Positions 50,350 to 60,001 of a DNA stretch of 64,000 bases are shown here, piece by piece. The stretch comes from Alkalibacillus silvisoli (GTDB taxonomy: Bacteria > Bacillota > Bacilli > Bacillales > Alkalibacillaceae). A model generated the notes under the pieces. It had not been told where the DNA came from and ran no database searches. It saw nothing but the letters and a program-made list of their open reading frames with translations. Position 1 is the stretch's first letter. Each line of letters begins with the position of its first letter. The stretch covers positions 1 through 64,000 of the forward strand of contig NZ_BAAACZ010000024.1 of NCBI RefSeq assembly GCF_039521975.1, given 5' to 3'. The translations under genes were made by a program, and so were the position numbers.

Positions 50350-51858
50350 TTATTCAGAAACGACAAATGTATTTTTGAAATCACTAATTACTTTGTTAAA
50401 CTCATCAGCATCAGGTAAGTTACCTGTTTCACGGATGTGGTTTAGAACTTCAGAACCGTGTTGCTTCAAGTAAGCGTGTAGTTCTTGTTCAAAACGTACT
50501 ACATCTTCTACTGGAATGTCGTCTAAGAAACCGTTAACTAGTGCATAGATAATCGCAACTTGGTACTCAACACGTTGTGGTTCGTGTAAGCCTTGTTTTA
50601 GGATTTCAACTGTACGTTGACCACGATCAAGTTTAGCTTGTGTTGCTTTATCTAGGTCTGAACCAAACTGAGAGAATGATTCTAGCTCACGGAATGATGC
50701 TAAGTCTAGACGTAGTGTACCGGCTACTTTCTTCATCGCTTTAATCTGAGCTGAACCACCTACACGTGATACGGATAGTCCTGGGTTAATCGCTGGACGT
50801 ACACCTGAGTGGAATAGGTCAGATTGTAAGAAGATCTGTCCGTCTGTAATTGAGATGACGTTTGTTGGAATATATGCACCAATGTCACCAGCCTGAGTTT
50901 CAACGAATGGTAATGCAGTTAATGAACCGCCACCTTTATCGTCACTTAGCTTCGCTGCACGCTCAAGTAAACGAGAGTGTAGGAAGAATACATCCCCTGG
51001 GAATGCTTCACGGCCTGGTGGGCGACGTAGTAATAGTGAAAGCTCACGGTATGCTGCCGCTTGCTTAGATAAGTCATCGTATACAACAAGTACGTGCTTG
51101 CCGTTGTGCATGAATTCTTCACCCATTGATACACCAGCATATGGTGCTAGGTATAGTAATGGAGCTGGTTCAGATGCACCTGCGTTAACAACGATTGTAT
51201 AGTCAAGTGCTCCGTGCTGACGTAGTGTTTCAACAACACCACTTACTGTAGAGTCTTTTTGACCAATAGCAACGTAGATACAGATTACATCTTCTTCTTT
51301 TTGGTTTAAGATTGTATCAATTGCAATGGCAGTCTTACCTGTCTGACGGTCACCAATGATTAACTCACGCTGACCACGACCGATTGGTACCATTGAGTCG
51401 ATTACTTTAATACCTGTTTGTAAAGGCTCATCAACTGACTTACGATCCATTACTCCAGGTGCCTTCGATTCGATTGGACGAGTTTTAGTTGATTCAATTG
51501 GACCGTTACCGTCAACTGGTTGTCCTAATGAGTTAACAACACGTCCAATTAGTTCATCACCTACAGGGACTTGCATAATACGGCCTGTGCGGCGAACTTC
51601 ATCACCTTCACGAATTTCTGTAAATGGTCCTAGGATTACAACACCAACGTTATTTTCTTCTAGGTTTTGCGCCATTCCCATAACACCGTTAGAGAATTCT
51701 ACTAGCTCACCCGACATAACGTTATCTAGACCATGAACACGTGCGATACCGTCACCAATTTCGATTACAGTACCGACATCATTTACTTCTATATTTGAGT
51801 CATAGCTTTCAATTTGCTGCTTAATAAGCGCACTTATTTCTTCAGCTTTGATGCTCAT
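50350..51858 (-). CDS. atpA: F1 ATP synthase alpha subunit
   Basis: 502 aa from ATG at 51858, preceded by AGGGGTG and equal in length to the B. subtilis protein; an upstream in-frame start at 51867 lies on the ribosome site. Walker A GDRQTGKTAIAID (about 169-181), Walker B VLVVYDDLSKQA and the PGREAFPGDVFFLHSRLLERAA signature. Non-catalytic nucleotide-binding subunit of F1. Confidence 0.97.
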   Translation of the reverse strand: MSIKAEEISALIKQQIESYDSNIEVNDVGTVIEIGDGIARVHGLDNVMSGELVEFSNGVMGMAQNLEENNVGVVILGPFTEIREGDEVRRTGRIMQVPVGDELIGRVVNSLGQPVDGNGPIESTKTRPIESKAPGVMDRKSVDEPLQTGIKVIDSMVPIGRGQRELIIGDRQTGKTAIAIDTILNQKEEDVICIYVAIGQKDSTVSGVVETLRQHGALDYTIVVNAGASEPAPLLYLAPYAGVSMGEEFMHNGKHVLVVYDDLSKQAAAYRELSLLLRRPPGREAFPGDVFFLHSRLLERAAKLSDDKGGGSLTALPFVETQAGDIGAYIPTNVISITDGQIFLQSDLFHSGVRPAINPGLSVSRVGGSAQIKAMKKVAGTLRLDLASFRELESFSQFGSDLDKATQAKLDRGQRTVEILKQGLHEPQRVEYQVAIIYALVNGFLDDIPVEDVVRFEQELHAYLKQHGSEVLNHIRETGNLPDADEFNKVISDFKNTFVVSE

Positions 51859-51875
51859 CCATTTCACCCCTATCT

Positions 51876-52421
51876 TTACTTGTTTGCAGATACGACACTC
51901 TGTTCAATGCGTTGAAGCTTTCTTTTAACCGTACCATCATAGATCTGGTTACCGATTCGAACTTTTAATCCACCAAGAATGGACTTTTCAACAATGTTAT
52001 TAATGCGAAGGGTGTCTTTGTTTAACTTTTTCGCAAAAACATTTTGAATTTGTTCTTGTTCTTCATCTGATAAAGCACGAACAGAATATACGTCAGCTTC
52101 TGCAATGCCCTTTGCTTCATTTTTCATATTCACAAAAGACTTAACGATTTCATTTAATGAGCTAACACGGTTTTTATCTGTTAAGACAAGTAATAAATTG
52201 ATTGTTTCTTGAGAAAAGCTTTTGAATACTTCACGAATGAAGCTTTTCTTGTCATCTTTTGATACACGTGGATTCTCAAAAAAAGCTTTTAACTCTTGAT
52301 CATCTTTAAAAACTTGAACGACTGTGTTTAACTCTTCTTCTAATTGAGGTAAGTTAGACTTTTCTGTTCCAAGTTCAAACAAAGCTACTGCATATCGGTT
52401 CGCAACTGTTGAATTACTCAT
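51876..52421 (-). CDS. atpH: F1 ATP synthase delta subunit
   Basis: 181 aa, start at 52421. VANRYAVALFELGTEK at the start and the C-terminal LGGLKVRIGNQIYDGTVKRKLQRIEQ, as in the OSCP/delta family. Ties the peripheral b-stalk to the top of F1. Overlaps atpF by four bases. Confidence 0.95.
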   Translation of the reverse strand: MSNSTVANRYAVALFELGTEKSNLPQLEEELNTVVQVFKDDQELKAFFENPRVSKDDKKSFIREVFKSFSQETINLLLVLTDKNRVSSLNEIVKSFVNMKNEAKGIAEADVYSVRALSDEEQEQIQNVFAKKLNKDTLRINNIVEKSILGGLKVRIGNQIYDGTVKRKLQRIEQSVVSANK

Positions 52422-52939
52422 TTGCTCTCGCCTACTTTTTCTAAGTATTCGTTAATAAGCTTTTCTTGTTCATCCACAGTTAATTCTTTCTCGATCACTT
52501 TGCTTGCAATTTGTACAGATAATGTGCCAACTTGTTCTTGTAATGCTTGTACAGCACGCTCTTTCTCTTGTTCGATTTCGTGGCGTGCACTTTCTTTAAT
52601 GCGCTCTGCATCAGCTTTTGCCGCCTGAATTAGTTCACTTTCTTCGGACTTAGCTGTTTGTTTAGCGTCTTCAATAATCTTCTGCGCGTTTTGACGTGTG
52701 CCTTTCAGCTCATCTTGCGCTTCTTTCATTAAGCGTTCAGCTTCTTGCCTATTCTTTTCTGCTGAATCTATTTCAGTAGCGATATGCTGTTCACGCTCTT
52801 GCATGACATTCATTAATGGACGCCATGCAAACTTCGTAATTAGTGCTAATAGAATGACAAACATCACTAATTGCACTATCATATCACCAGCGTTGAATCC
52901 AATTTCTGCGTTTAAAATAAATAAACGTGGGTCTAGCAC
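52418..52939 (-). CDS. atpF: Fo ATP synthase b subunit
   Basis: 173 aa from the GTG at 52939, eight bases after AAAGGAG; a GTG three codons upstream touches the ribosome site. One membrane helix (about 17-37, DMIVQLVMFVILLALITKF), then a long charged helix full of Glu, Lys, Ala and Gln forming the peripheral stalk, ending VDEQEKLINEYLEKVG. Confidence 0.95.
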   Translation of the reverse strand: MLDPRLFILNAEIGFNAGDMIVQLVMFVILLALITKFAWRPLMNVMQEREQHIATEIDSAEKNRQEAERLMKEAQDELKGTRQNAQKIIEDAKQTAKSEESELIQAAKADAERIKESARHEIEQEKERAVQALQEQVGTLSVQIASKVIEKELTVDEQEKLINEYLEKVGESK

Positions 52940-53124
52940 AGCCTTCACTCCTTTCGCCTAATCATCCCTAAAAAAGGCTTAAAAGGAAAAACGATGTTCA
53001 CGCCTAATGTTAAGCGATGTTACGTTTCCTTTTATTGTCTCATTTAACAAACTAACATAAAGGAATGGCGAAGTTTCTAGAAGTCACTTCGCCATTATGT
53101 TCATGTCATGCAACAAGAAACTTA

Positions 53125-53331
53125 TTACATAACCATAAATGCAATAACTACCGCGATGATCGGTACTGCTTCTACTAATGCAACACCAATGAACATTGTT
53201 GTTTGAAGAGCACCACGTAGTTCTGGTTGACGTGAAATACCCTCTACTGTACGACTTACGATTAAACCGTTACCAATACCAGCACCTAGTGCCGCTAAAC
53301 CTACCGCTAATGCAGCTGCTAAAAATTCCAT
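53125..53331 (-). CDS. atpE: Fo ATP synthase c subunit
   Basis: 68 aa, start at 53331. Two membrane helices with the proton-carrying Glu in GVALVEAVPIIAVV (about 55). The first helix shows the common GAGIGNG packing pattern. The alkaliphile patterns AxAxAxA and PxxExxP are not present, since the position three before the Glu is Ala and not Pro. This hints at an ordinary rotor ring and a host that does not live at very high pH. Confidence 0.97.
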   Translation of the reverse strand: MEFLAAALAVGLAALGAGIGNGLIVSRTVEGISRQPELRGALQTTMFIGVALVEAVPIIAVVIAFMVM

Positions 53332-53387
53332 TTTATAATCCTCCTCTAAGTATCTAATTACTTTTAATTAAATGATTTCTATAATGC

Positions 53388-54119
53388 TTAATGGTCATGG
53401 CTCACTTTATGTGACATATAAACCATAGCTAACATAACGAAAATAAATGCTTGGATTGCACTAATGAATAGTTTAAATCCTTGCCATAGAAGCATTGGTA
53501 AGAAACCTGCTGCTGCTTCTAATGCACCTGATGCCATTAAACTTACTAGAAGCGCTAATAGCACCTCACCAGCGAAGATATTACCATAAAGACGCATACC
53601 TAACGTCAAAGTGTTGGCAAACTCTTCAACAATTTTTAATGGAAACAAAATTGGAATTGGTGAAAAGAAATCTTTCACATAACCTTTTCCACCTTTAAGC
53701 TTAACCCCGAAATAATGTGTTAAAGCTACTACCATTACAGCAAGCGTTAACGTCACCCCTGGGTCAGCTGTTGGTGATTTCCACCATAAATCACCGTTGT
53801 ACTCTACCATGAACATTATACCGAGAATATTCGCAATAAAAATGTACATAAGTAGTGTGATAGCCAACGGAAGAAACTGTCTACCAGTTTTCCAATCCAT
53901 TGTGCTCGAAATCATGCCTTTAACGAAGTCGACGACCCATTCCATAAAGTTCTGGAAGCCCGTCGGTTTTCGTTGCAAGTTGCGACTACCGATCACTGCT
54001 ATTATAAAAACAATTACGGACGCAACCAATGTCATAAGGACGTTTGATAGGTTAAAATCTAGCCAACTTATCCCAAAGACATCTTCGATCATAGGAGAAC
54101 CGTGATCCACATCATTCAC
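53388..54119 (-). CDS. atpB: Fo ATP synthase a subunit
   Basis: 243 aa, start at 54119. About five to six membrane helices; the essential Arg is in ANTLTLGMRLYGNIFAGE (about 165-182) and the last helix has GFKLFISAIQAFIFVMLAMVYM. Forms the half-channels next to the c ring. Overlaps atpI by eight bases. Confidence 0.95.
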   Translation of the reverse strand: MNDVDHGSPMIEDVFGISWLDFNLSNVLMTLVASVIVFIIAVIGSRNLQRKPTGFQNFMEWVVDFVKGMISSTMDWKTGRQFLPLAITLLMYIFIANILGIMFMVEYNGDLWWKSPTADPGVTLTLAVMVVALTHYFGVKLKGGKGYVKDFFSPIPILFPLKIVEEFANTLTLGMRLYGNIFAGEVLLALLVSLMASGALEAAAGFLPMLLWQGFKLFISAIQAFIFVMLAMVYMSHKVSHDH

Positions 54120-54501
54120 CCCTTTTCGTAGTGGTAGTCTCTTTGTGATGGATAATAAAATCTATCATAATGACAATGTAAGGTGTCATTAAACCTACAA
54201 TGGCAGCGATTAAATGAAAATATTCGGGAAATCTTAAGACAACCACAACGAGTAATGCCGCTCCTGCAAATCTTGATAACGTTCCAAACGACTTCGCTGT
54301 TTGGTTGTTAGCCGCTTTTTCACCGACAACATCAATCTTCTTTTGAATTAAGTATAAGTTAAAAAAGCCGATTGCTTGTCCCAATAGAAGACCAGCGAAG
54401 ATTGTTTCATAGTCTGAAAACCCCCACCCTGCTACTGCAATTGCTAACAGGTAGAGCATCCATTTTCGTTGACGGTTGACCATGATTTTGTAATCAGTCA
54501 T
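54112..54501 (-). CDS. atpI: ATP synthase assembly/accessory protein AtpI
   Basis: 129 aa, start at 54501, overlapping atpZ by four bases. Four membrane helices, with FSDYETIFAGLLLGQAIGFFNLYLI typical of AtpI. Helps c-ring assembly; in alkaliphilic Bacillus AtpI has been linked with divalent cation transport with AtpZ. Confidence 0.85.
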   Translation of the reverse strand: MTDYKIMVNRQRKWMLYLLAIAVAGWGFSDYETIFAGLLLGQAIGFFNLYLIQKKIDVVGEKAANNQTAKSFGTLSRFAGAALLVVVVLRFPEYFHLIAAIVGLMTPYIVIMIDFIIHHKETTTTKRGE

Positions 54502-54713
54502 GATGCGTCGTCTCCTAAAAACTTATTAACTAGTGTGATCGTACCGTACACACCAGCGGCTAACCCTAAAAATAACCCTATTAATAAAAATAGAGGACTT
54601 GTCTGAAAATAACTATCAAGCCATCTGCCGAGAAAAATCCCAACAATCGTTGCGCCTGATAAATGACTGAGAATCGCGGTTGTAATCGCCATCCCTCTTA
54701 GTGGATGTTTCAT
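54498..54713 (-). CDS. atpZ: AtpZ/AtpI family small membrane protein
   Basis: 71 aa, start at 54713. Two membrane helices joined by a short loop containing FLGRWLDSYFQTSP, the Gx3(R)xxD pattern of the AtpZ/AtpI group. First gene of the atp operon. B. subtilis lacks this gene; halo- and alkaliphilic Bacillaceae have it. Confidence 0.82.
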   Translation of the reverse strand: MKHPLRGMAITTAILSHLSGATIVGIFLGRWLDSYFQTSPLFLLIGLFLGLAAGVYGTITLVNKFLGDDAS

Positions 54714-54834
54714 AAATCTTACCTACCTATCACAGAATTTCAGACAATTCACAGGAATTAATGGTCTAATAGACAAAAACAGCTGTTTCCCTACTTTTTT
54801 CGCCTTTTTAAACCTAATCATTCCACACTAAATT

Positions 54835-54863
54835 AGCATACAATAGCACCCTATATAAGTCAA
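54835..54863 (-). promoter_or_regulatory. Sigma-A promoter of the ATP synthase operon
   Basis: Minus strand: TTGACT (54863-54858), 17-base spacer, TATGCT (54840-54835). Five of six at -35 and a good -10 with ideal spacing, giving a leader of some 115 bases before atpZ. Confidence 0.8.
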
Positions 54864-54910
54864 TTAATTTTGTGATGATTTTAAGGCAACTTTTTGACAA
54901 AATTATAGAC

Positions 54911-57037
54911 TTATGGAATCATGATTTCTTTTGTTTGATAATAAGTCTCCTCACCATCAAAAACCTCGATTACTGCCTCATAAATTCCACTCTCAAAGTC
55001 ATCTTTGTCCAGTGACTTTTCAAACGAACCTTGTGAGATGTTTTGTTCTTCAATTAGAGTGCTTTGGCTGATTAACTGATCGTCAAACAGTTTAATTGTA
55101 AGGGCTTTCAAATCATCTGCCACATATAACTTTAACCGCAATTCCTCTGTGTCAAAAGGTGGTGTTTCGATTTCTAGTCCTGTAATCCTTGGGTAGTCAG
55201 CTGTATCATGAATGAATAAATAGGGGAGATTCTTTTCATCCCCATTTAATTTTAATGAAAGATACCCTTCATGAACACCCTTTTTTAATAATTTTTGCTG
55301 GAAATTGATAGCTATTTCAAACGAATGTTGCGAAAAACCCTCTAAAGTTGTCGTTAAGGGGAGATTCCATGATAATCCTGTCTTTCGTTTCGGTACTTGC
55401 CATGTCACAGTTAAGGGTTCTGAGTCTTCATTATTAATTGTAATCGTATGAGTTGAGTCTAAGTCTGAATCGTCTATCATCCCGAAGTTTAATGCTTGGT
55501 TTTCGATTCTGTAGTTTTTCTCGAGTAATTGGTCAACTTCAATAAACCCTCCACCTTGTGTACTTGGCGTAGCGTCTTGTTCAAATGGTGATGTTGCTGT
55601 TAACAGTCGTTCTTTTAATATTTGTGGAGATGCATTAGAGTCTTGTTCTTTTAGTAATGCTAATACACCCGATACATATGGAGCTGCCATACTCGTTCCT
55701 TGAAAAGAGGCATACCCATCAGGTACTGTACTTAAAATGTCAACGCCTGGTGCTGTTATATCAGGCTTGATTGTCCAATCTGATGTCACAGGTCCCCTTG
55801 CACTAAACGATGCGATGTTGTTTTCATCTGTTTCATAGATTGTACTCACCCACGTTTCATTGTCTAGTAACATTTCTGCTTCCTCCATAGTCATATAAGC
55901 AACTGGAAATGGGGAAGGTACCCAATCCCAAGTGTTAGGGTCGTCTTCTTCTTCGTCACTATAAATGATGGTGGCTTTTGCACCTTGTTCGTAGATTTGA
56001 TTAATGATTTCAGCATATTGGTTATTTTGTTTACTCACTACGACAATACGATCATGAATGGATGAAGTTAAGTCGTCTAAGGATGTGATATGTTCAAGTG
56101 GATAAGACTGGGTGAGGTTCCATGGCTCACTATATGGAATTTGTCTGATGGCGATTGGGTCATGTTGAAATACTTCAAAGAAAGGCTGTTCAACTTCTGT
56201 GTAAGCTGCACCAACTGATATGGCTTTTTCAGCAGTAGCTGGTGCGGCGACTGTCCAATCTTCAGGCCCACTATTACCATTAGCCGCAACAATCAGTGCA
56301 CCTAAGTCAAATGCTTGATTAACCGCTTCAGCCATCGGGTAGTCTGGGCTATTGACATCTGCACCAAGTGACAAATTAATAATATCCATTCCATCTTTAA
56401 CGGCTTGCTCTAAGGCTGCTAGCACTTGAGCTGATGTCCCTGCACCACCTGGTCCTAAAGCTCTGTATGCATAAATTTCAGCATCTGGCGCAACACCTCG
56501 TATGTCCCCATCAGCTGCAATAATTCCAGCTACATGCGTCCCGTGATTGGTTGGCATCCCTTCTTCTGCCGTTGTTTCCATAGGATCTCCATCAAAATCA
56601 ACCGCATCAAACCCACCTTGATAATTTTGTTCTAAGTCTGGGTGATTGTAATCAATTCCTGTGTCAATGACGCCAATTTTGACCCCTTTTCCGGTATAAG
56701 GAAACGATTCCTCATGATAATCTGGAAAGGTTGTAGGAGATTGAGTATTTGAAATTTCTGGTGCGGAGTAATTAACTGCTTTTGAATAGGTTTGAACCCA
56801 ATCTTCTTGATGCAATTGTTCTATATGACGCTCATCACCTTGTACTGCAACTGCCTGAAGGAGTGTATCGTATGTATATAAAATCTCAATGAAAGGGTAA
56901 TCGCGTTCGATCAATTCAACTACTGTATCTTTTGATTCGTCTATTTCGATAATCCAAACGTCAGAATCAGCATGAACATGCCGATCAGCTTGAACTAAAA
57001 TTGTCATTATGAAAATCGTCATCATCAATAAACGCAT
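54911..57037 (-). CDS. Secreted subtilisin-family serine protease (Vpr-like)
   Basis: 708 aa from ATG at 57037 behind GGAGGG; in-frame starts up to 57091 have no ribosome site. Signal peptide (MRLLMMTIFIMTILVQADRHVHA), I9-type pro-domain (about 28-100), then the S8 domain: Asp in IGVIDTGIDYNHPDL, His in NHGTHVAGIIA, oxyanion Asn in VAANGNSGP, Ser in GTSMAAPYVSGVLALL. A PA domain is inserted before the Ser (IVVVSKQNNQYAEIINQI region), and about 200 residues of beta-rich domain follow. All this fits minor extracellular protease Vpr, but it is shorter (Vpr is about 800 aa). Single gene. Confidence 0.9.
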   Translation of the reverse strand: MRLLMMTIFIMTILVQADRHVHADSDVWIIEIDESKDTVVELIERDYPFIEILYTYDTLLQAVAVQGDERHIEQLHQEDWVQTYSKAVNYSAPEISNTQSPTTFPDYHEESFPYTGKGVKIGVIDTGIDYNHPDLEQNYQGGFDAVDFDGDPMETTAEEGMPTNHGTHVAGIIAADGDIRGVAPDAEIYAYRALGPGGAGTSAQVLAALEQAVKDGMDIINLSLGADVNSPDYPMAEAVNQAFDLGALIVAANGNSGPEDWTVAAPATAEKAISVGAAYTEVEQPFFEVFQHDPIAIRQIPYSEPWNLTQSYPLEHITSLDDLTSSIHDRIVVVSKQNNQYAEIINQIYEQGAKATIIYSDEEEDDPNTWDWVPSPFPVAYMTMEEAEMLLDNETWVSTIYETDENNIASFSARGPVTSDWTIKPDITAPGVDILSTVPDGYASFQGTSMAAPYVSGVLALLKEQDSNASPQILKERLLTATSPFEQDATPSTQGGGFIEVDQLLEKNYRIENQALNFGMIDDSDLDSTHTITINNEDSEPLTVTWQVPKRKTGLSWNLPLTTTLEGFSQHSFEIAINFQQKLLKKGVHEGYLSLKLNGDEKNLPYLFIHDTADYPRITGLEIETPPFDTEELRLKLYVADDLKALTIKLFDDQLISQSTLIEEQNISQGSFEKSLDKDDFESGIYEAVIEVFDGEETYYQTKEIMIP

Positions 57038-57153
57038 ACTAATCCCTCCGATTTCATTTAGTGTATACATAAATAGGAAATTAATGCGCATAAGACTGCT
57101 TGGGCTATAATCAGGCGATATCCTCGATACAATTAAAATGATGCGTATTTAAT

Positions 57154-57183
57154 AAAAAAGTGACAGCGTTTAAGCTGCCACTT
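57154..57183 (-). terminator. upp terminator
   Basis: AAGTGACAGC (57158-57167) pairs with GCTGCCACTT (57174-57183), one mismatch, then TTTTTT on the minus strand, 14 bases after the upp stop. Confidence 0.88.
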
Positions 57184-57196
57184 CACTTAATATTAA

Positions 57197-57826
57197 TTAC
57201 TTCGTTCCAAAAAGTCTGTCTCCTGCATCTCCTAAGCCAGGGACGATATAGCCTTTATCATTTAGCTTCTCATCTAAGCCTGCAACGTATATGTCGATGT
57301 CTGGATGAGCTTCTTGCACCAATTCAACGCCTTCTGGTGCAGCGACTAAACACATTAAGCGAATATGTGTCGCACCGCGTTTTTTCAATGAATCGATCGC
57401 TGCAATAGCTGAGCCACCCGTTGCTAACATCGGGTCTGTTACAATCAGCTCGCGATCATGAATGTCTGAAGGTAGCTTAATATAATACTCAACTGGCTTT
57501 AACGTTTCAGGATCGCGATATAGACCAACATGGCCAATTTTCGCAGCTGGAATTAAATCGACAATGCCATCAACCATTCCTAAGCCGGCACGCAAAATAG
57601 GGATAATCCCCATTTTTTTACCTGCTAGTACATTTGATTTTGCTTTAGCTACAGGTGTTTCAACTTCAACTTCTTCTACAGGAAGCTCGCGCGTAATCTC
57701 AAACATCATTAAAGCTGATACTTCATCGACAAGCTCGCGGAAAGCTTTAGTTCCAGTGTTTTTGTCACGAATGTATGTGATTTTGTGTTGAATCAGAGGA
57801 TGGTCAAATACGTAAACTTTGCCCAA
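57197..57826 (-). CDS. upp: Uracil phosphoribosyltransferase
   Basis: 209 aa, start at 57826. Makes UMP from uracil and PRPP. VYVFDHPLIQHKITYIRDKNTGTKAFREL at the start, PRPP loop VTDPMLATGGSAIAAI (about 128-143), and uracil-binding DEKLNDKGYIVPGLGDAGDR at the end. Length is the family standard. Neighbour of glyA as in B. subtilis. Confidence 0.97.
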   Translation of the reverse strand: MGKVYVFDHPLIQHKITYIRDKNTGTKAFRELVDEVSALMMFEITRELPVEEVEVETPVAKAKSNVLAGKKMGIIPILRAGLGMVDGIVDLIPAAKIGHVGLYRDPETLKPVEYYIKLPSDIHDRELIVTDPMLATGGSAIAAIDSLKKRGATHIRLMCLVAAPEGVELVQEAHPDIDIYVAGLDEKLNDKGYIVPGLGDAGDRLFGTK

Positions 57827-57932
57827 AACGAACAGCTCCTTTTTAAAATATCTCTTGAATTGTAGCGAAAACTGTCGCTAGATGCAACTTATATTTTTAA
57901 TATGATCAAATTTCATTAAAAATCAGCACACA

Positions 57933-57967
57933 AAAAGTGGTGAGAAAAAATCTATCTCACCACTTTT
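57933..57967 (-). terminator. glyA terminator
   Basis: AAAAGTGGTGAGA (57933-57945) pairs perfectly with TCTCACCACTTTT (57955-57967), six bases after the glyA stop. Confidence 0.88.
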
Positions 57968-57972
57968 GATCA

Positions 57973-59220
57973 TTATTTATACATTGGGAATTTATCAGCT
58001 AACTGCTGCACGCGTACCTTTGCTTCTTCTAACTTAGCTTCATCTTCATGGTTATTAAGTGTAAAGGCCATAATAGATGCGATCTCATCCATTTCCTCTA
58101 AGCCGAAACCACGTGTTGTGACAGCAGCTGTACCAATACGAACACCACTCGTTACAAACGGGCTTTCTGGGTCAAATGGGATTGTATTTTTATTCGTTGT
58201 CACGCCCACTTCATCAAGTGCAGCCTCAGCTACTTTTCCTGTTAAATTTAATGGACGAACATCTAATAGTAATAAATGGTTATCTGTGCCATCTGAAACT
58301 AAACGAATCCCTTCATTTTTCAACGACTCACCTAGACGTTTAGCGTTGTCGATAATTTTTTGTGAATATTCTTTAAATGATGGGTCTAGGGCTTCTTTAA
58401 ATGCAACACCTTTTGCTGCAATAATATGCATAAGCGGCCCACCTTGCATACCTGGGAACACTCTGCTATCGATCTTTTTCTTAAACTCTTCTTGGCATAA
58501 AATCAAACCACCACGCGGACCACGTAACGTTTTATGTGTTGTTGTTGTCACAAAATGCGCATATGGTACTGGACTTTGATGCTCACCTGCTGCTACTAAA
58601 CCAGCAATGTGTGCCATATCAACAAGTAAGTATGCTCCTACTTCATCAGCAATTTCACGGAACTTTTTAAAGTCAATTTGGCGTGGATAGGCTGATGCAC
58701 CTGCTACAATTAATTTTGGTTGAACTTCTTTTGCTTTGGTTAAAACAGCATCATAGTCGATTGTTTCTGAATCTTCATCAACACCATAGTCAACTACGTT
58801 ATATAGTCTTCCACTAAAGTTAACTGGGCTTCCGTGTGTTAAGTGTCCACCATGGTTTAAGTTCATACCTAAAATCGTGTCACCTGGCTCTAATACAGCG
58901 AAATATACGGCCATATTAGCTTGTGCACCTGAGTGAGGCTGTACGTTGGCATGATCTGCACCGAACAGCTCTTTTGCTCTATCACGTGCTAAATTCTCAG
59001 CAATATCAACATACTCACAACCGCCGTAATAACGACGAGTTGGATAACCTTCTGCATATTTATTCGTTAAAACAGATCCTGCTGCTTCCATAACAGCTTC
59101 AGATACAAAGTTCTCAGAAGCGATCAGCTCGATTTTGTCGTGTTGACGATTCTTTTCCTGATCAATCGCTTTTAACATTTCTGGGTCTACTTCATGTAAT
59201 TGATTGTGTAAATGTGTCAT
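57973..59220 (-). CDS. glyA: Serine hydroxymethyltransferase
   Basis: 415 aa, start at 59220. PLP enzyme turning serine and tetrahydrofolate into glycine and methylene-THF. IELIASENFVSEAVMEA, YAEGYPTRRYYGGCEYVD, and the PLP lysine in VTTTTHKTLRGPRGG (about 223-237). Complete length. Confidence 0.97.
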   Translation of the reverse strand: MTHLHNQLHEVDPEMLKAIDQEKNRQHDKIELIASENFVSEAVMEAAGSVLTNKYAEGYPTRRYYGGCEYVDIAENLARDRAKELFGADHANVQPHSGAQANMAVYFAVLEPGDTILGMNLNHGGHLTHGSPVNFSGRLYNVVDYGVDEDSETIDYDAVLTKAKEVQPKLIVAGASAYPRQIDFKKFREIADEVGAYLLVDMAHIAGLVAAGEHQSPVPYAHFVTTTTHKTLRGPRGGLILCQEEFKKKIDSRVFPGMQGGPLMHIIAAKGVAFKEALDPSFKEYSQKIIDNAKRLGESLKNEGIRLVSDGTDNHLLLLDVRPLNLTGKVAEAALDEVGVTTNKNTIPFDPESPFVTSGVRIGTAAVTTRGFGLEEMDEIASIMAFTLNNHEDEAKLEEAKVRVQQLADKFPMYK

Positions 59221-59294
59221 GAGTAAAGCCTCCCTATGTATTTATATTGAGCCATTTGGCACTTTTACTAGTTTATAAGTTAATCGTTTAGTTG

Positions 59295-59843
59295 CTAGTT
59301 ATAAATCGCGCGCTTACCACCGATCAGTTTAGGGCGTGTGTAAGCGTAAGTAACGTTGGCATCGCCTAAAGATTTCTGTGAAAAGCGAAGTGGGACTGCG
59401 ACATGTTTTAAGTGCATGCCGATAAACGTATCACCTATATCCATGCCAAGGTCAGCCTTGATGTGTTCAACTAAGACAGGGTTGTCCATATGTTCATAAA
59501 TATAAGCAGCCATTGAACCGCCTGCACTTGGGTGTGGAATGGCACTGACTTCATCTAAGCTAAGCATTTGTTGCACTTCACGGTCAATGACGATCGCACG
59601 GTTTAAGTGCTCACAGCATTGATAAGCAATGTGTACACCTGTTTCTTGTTGAAACGCTTTCAATTGCGTATGCAACACCTTTGCTATGTCCGTACTACCT
59701 GCCGAGCCGATTTTTTCACCCGCAATTTCACTCGTTGAACAACCAACAACCATTAAGTCACCTTTTTTAACGACTTGAGACTGTTTCCATTCATTTAAAA
59801 TCGTTTGGAAATCTTGTCGTAATTGTTCTACAGTCAACTTCAA
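59295..59843 (-). CDS. ywlG: TIGR01440 family protein YwlG
   Basis: 182 aa, start at 59843. Family markers GCSTSEIAGEKIGSAGS, CCEHLNRAIVIDREV, IPHPSAGGSMAAYIY and GDTFIGMHLKHVAVPLR. A small conserved Firmicutes protein often labelled UPF0340; biochemical role not established. Between glyA and rpiB as usual. Confidence 0.92.
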   Translation of the reverse strand: MKLTVEQLRQDFQTILNEWKQSQVVKKGDLMVVGCSTSEIAGEKIGSAGSTDIAKVLHTQLKAFQQETGVHIAYQCCEHLNRAIVIDREVQQMLSLDEVSAIPHPSAGGSMAAYIYEHMDNPVLVEHIKADLGMDIGDTFIGMHLKHVAVPLRFSQKSLGDANVTYAYTRPKLIGGKRAIYN

Positions 59844-59949
59844 TCCCTCCCATTATGAGAGTTGATTCTTAAATAAAGTATAACAAAAAGATTTACAGAG
59901 GTATATGCTTTTACTAGTTAATTATAAGGTGACTTCGGATTTCTATTTA

Positions 59950-59985
59950 GAATTAAAATAGCGCCGAATTATTTAATCCGGCGAC
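59950..59985 (-). terminator. Terminator after rpiB
   Basis: CGCCG (59962-59966) pairs with CGGCG (59979-59983), with AT pairs inside, and a T-rich run CTATTTTAATT follows on the minus strand. It lies 19 bases beyond the rpiB stop. Confidence 0.65.
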
Positions 59986-60001
59986 CTCTCGTTTAACTCA
60001 T

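Noticed and set aside
58118..58579. 153-aa plus-strand frame opposite glyA
   Set aside because: Shadow of a highly conserved gene.
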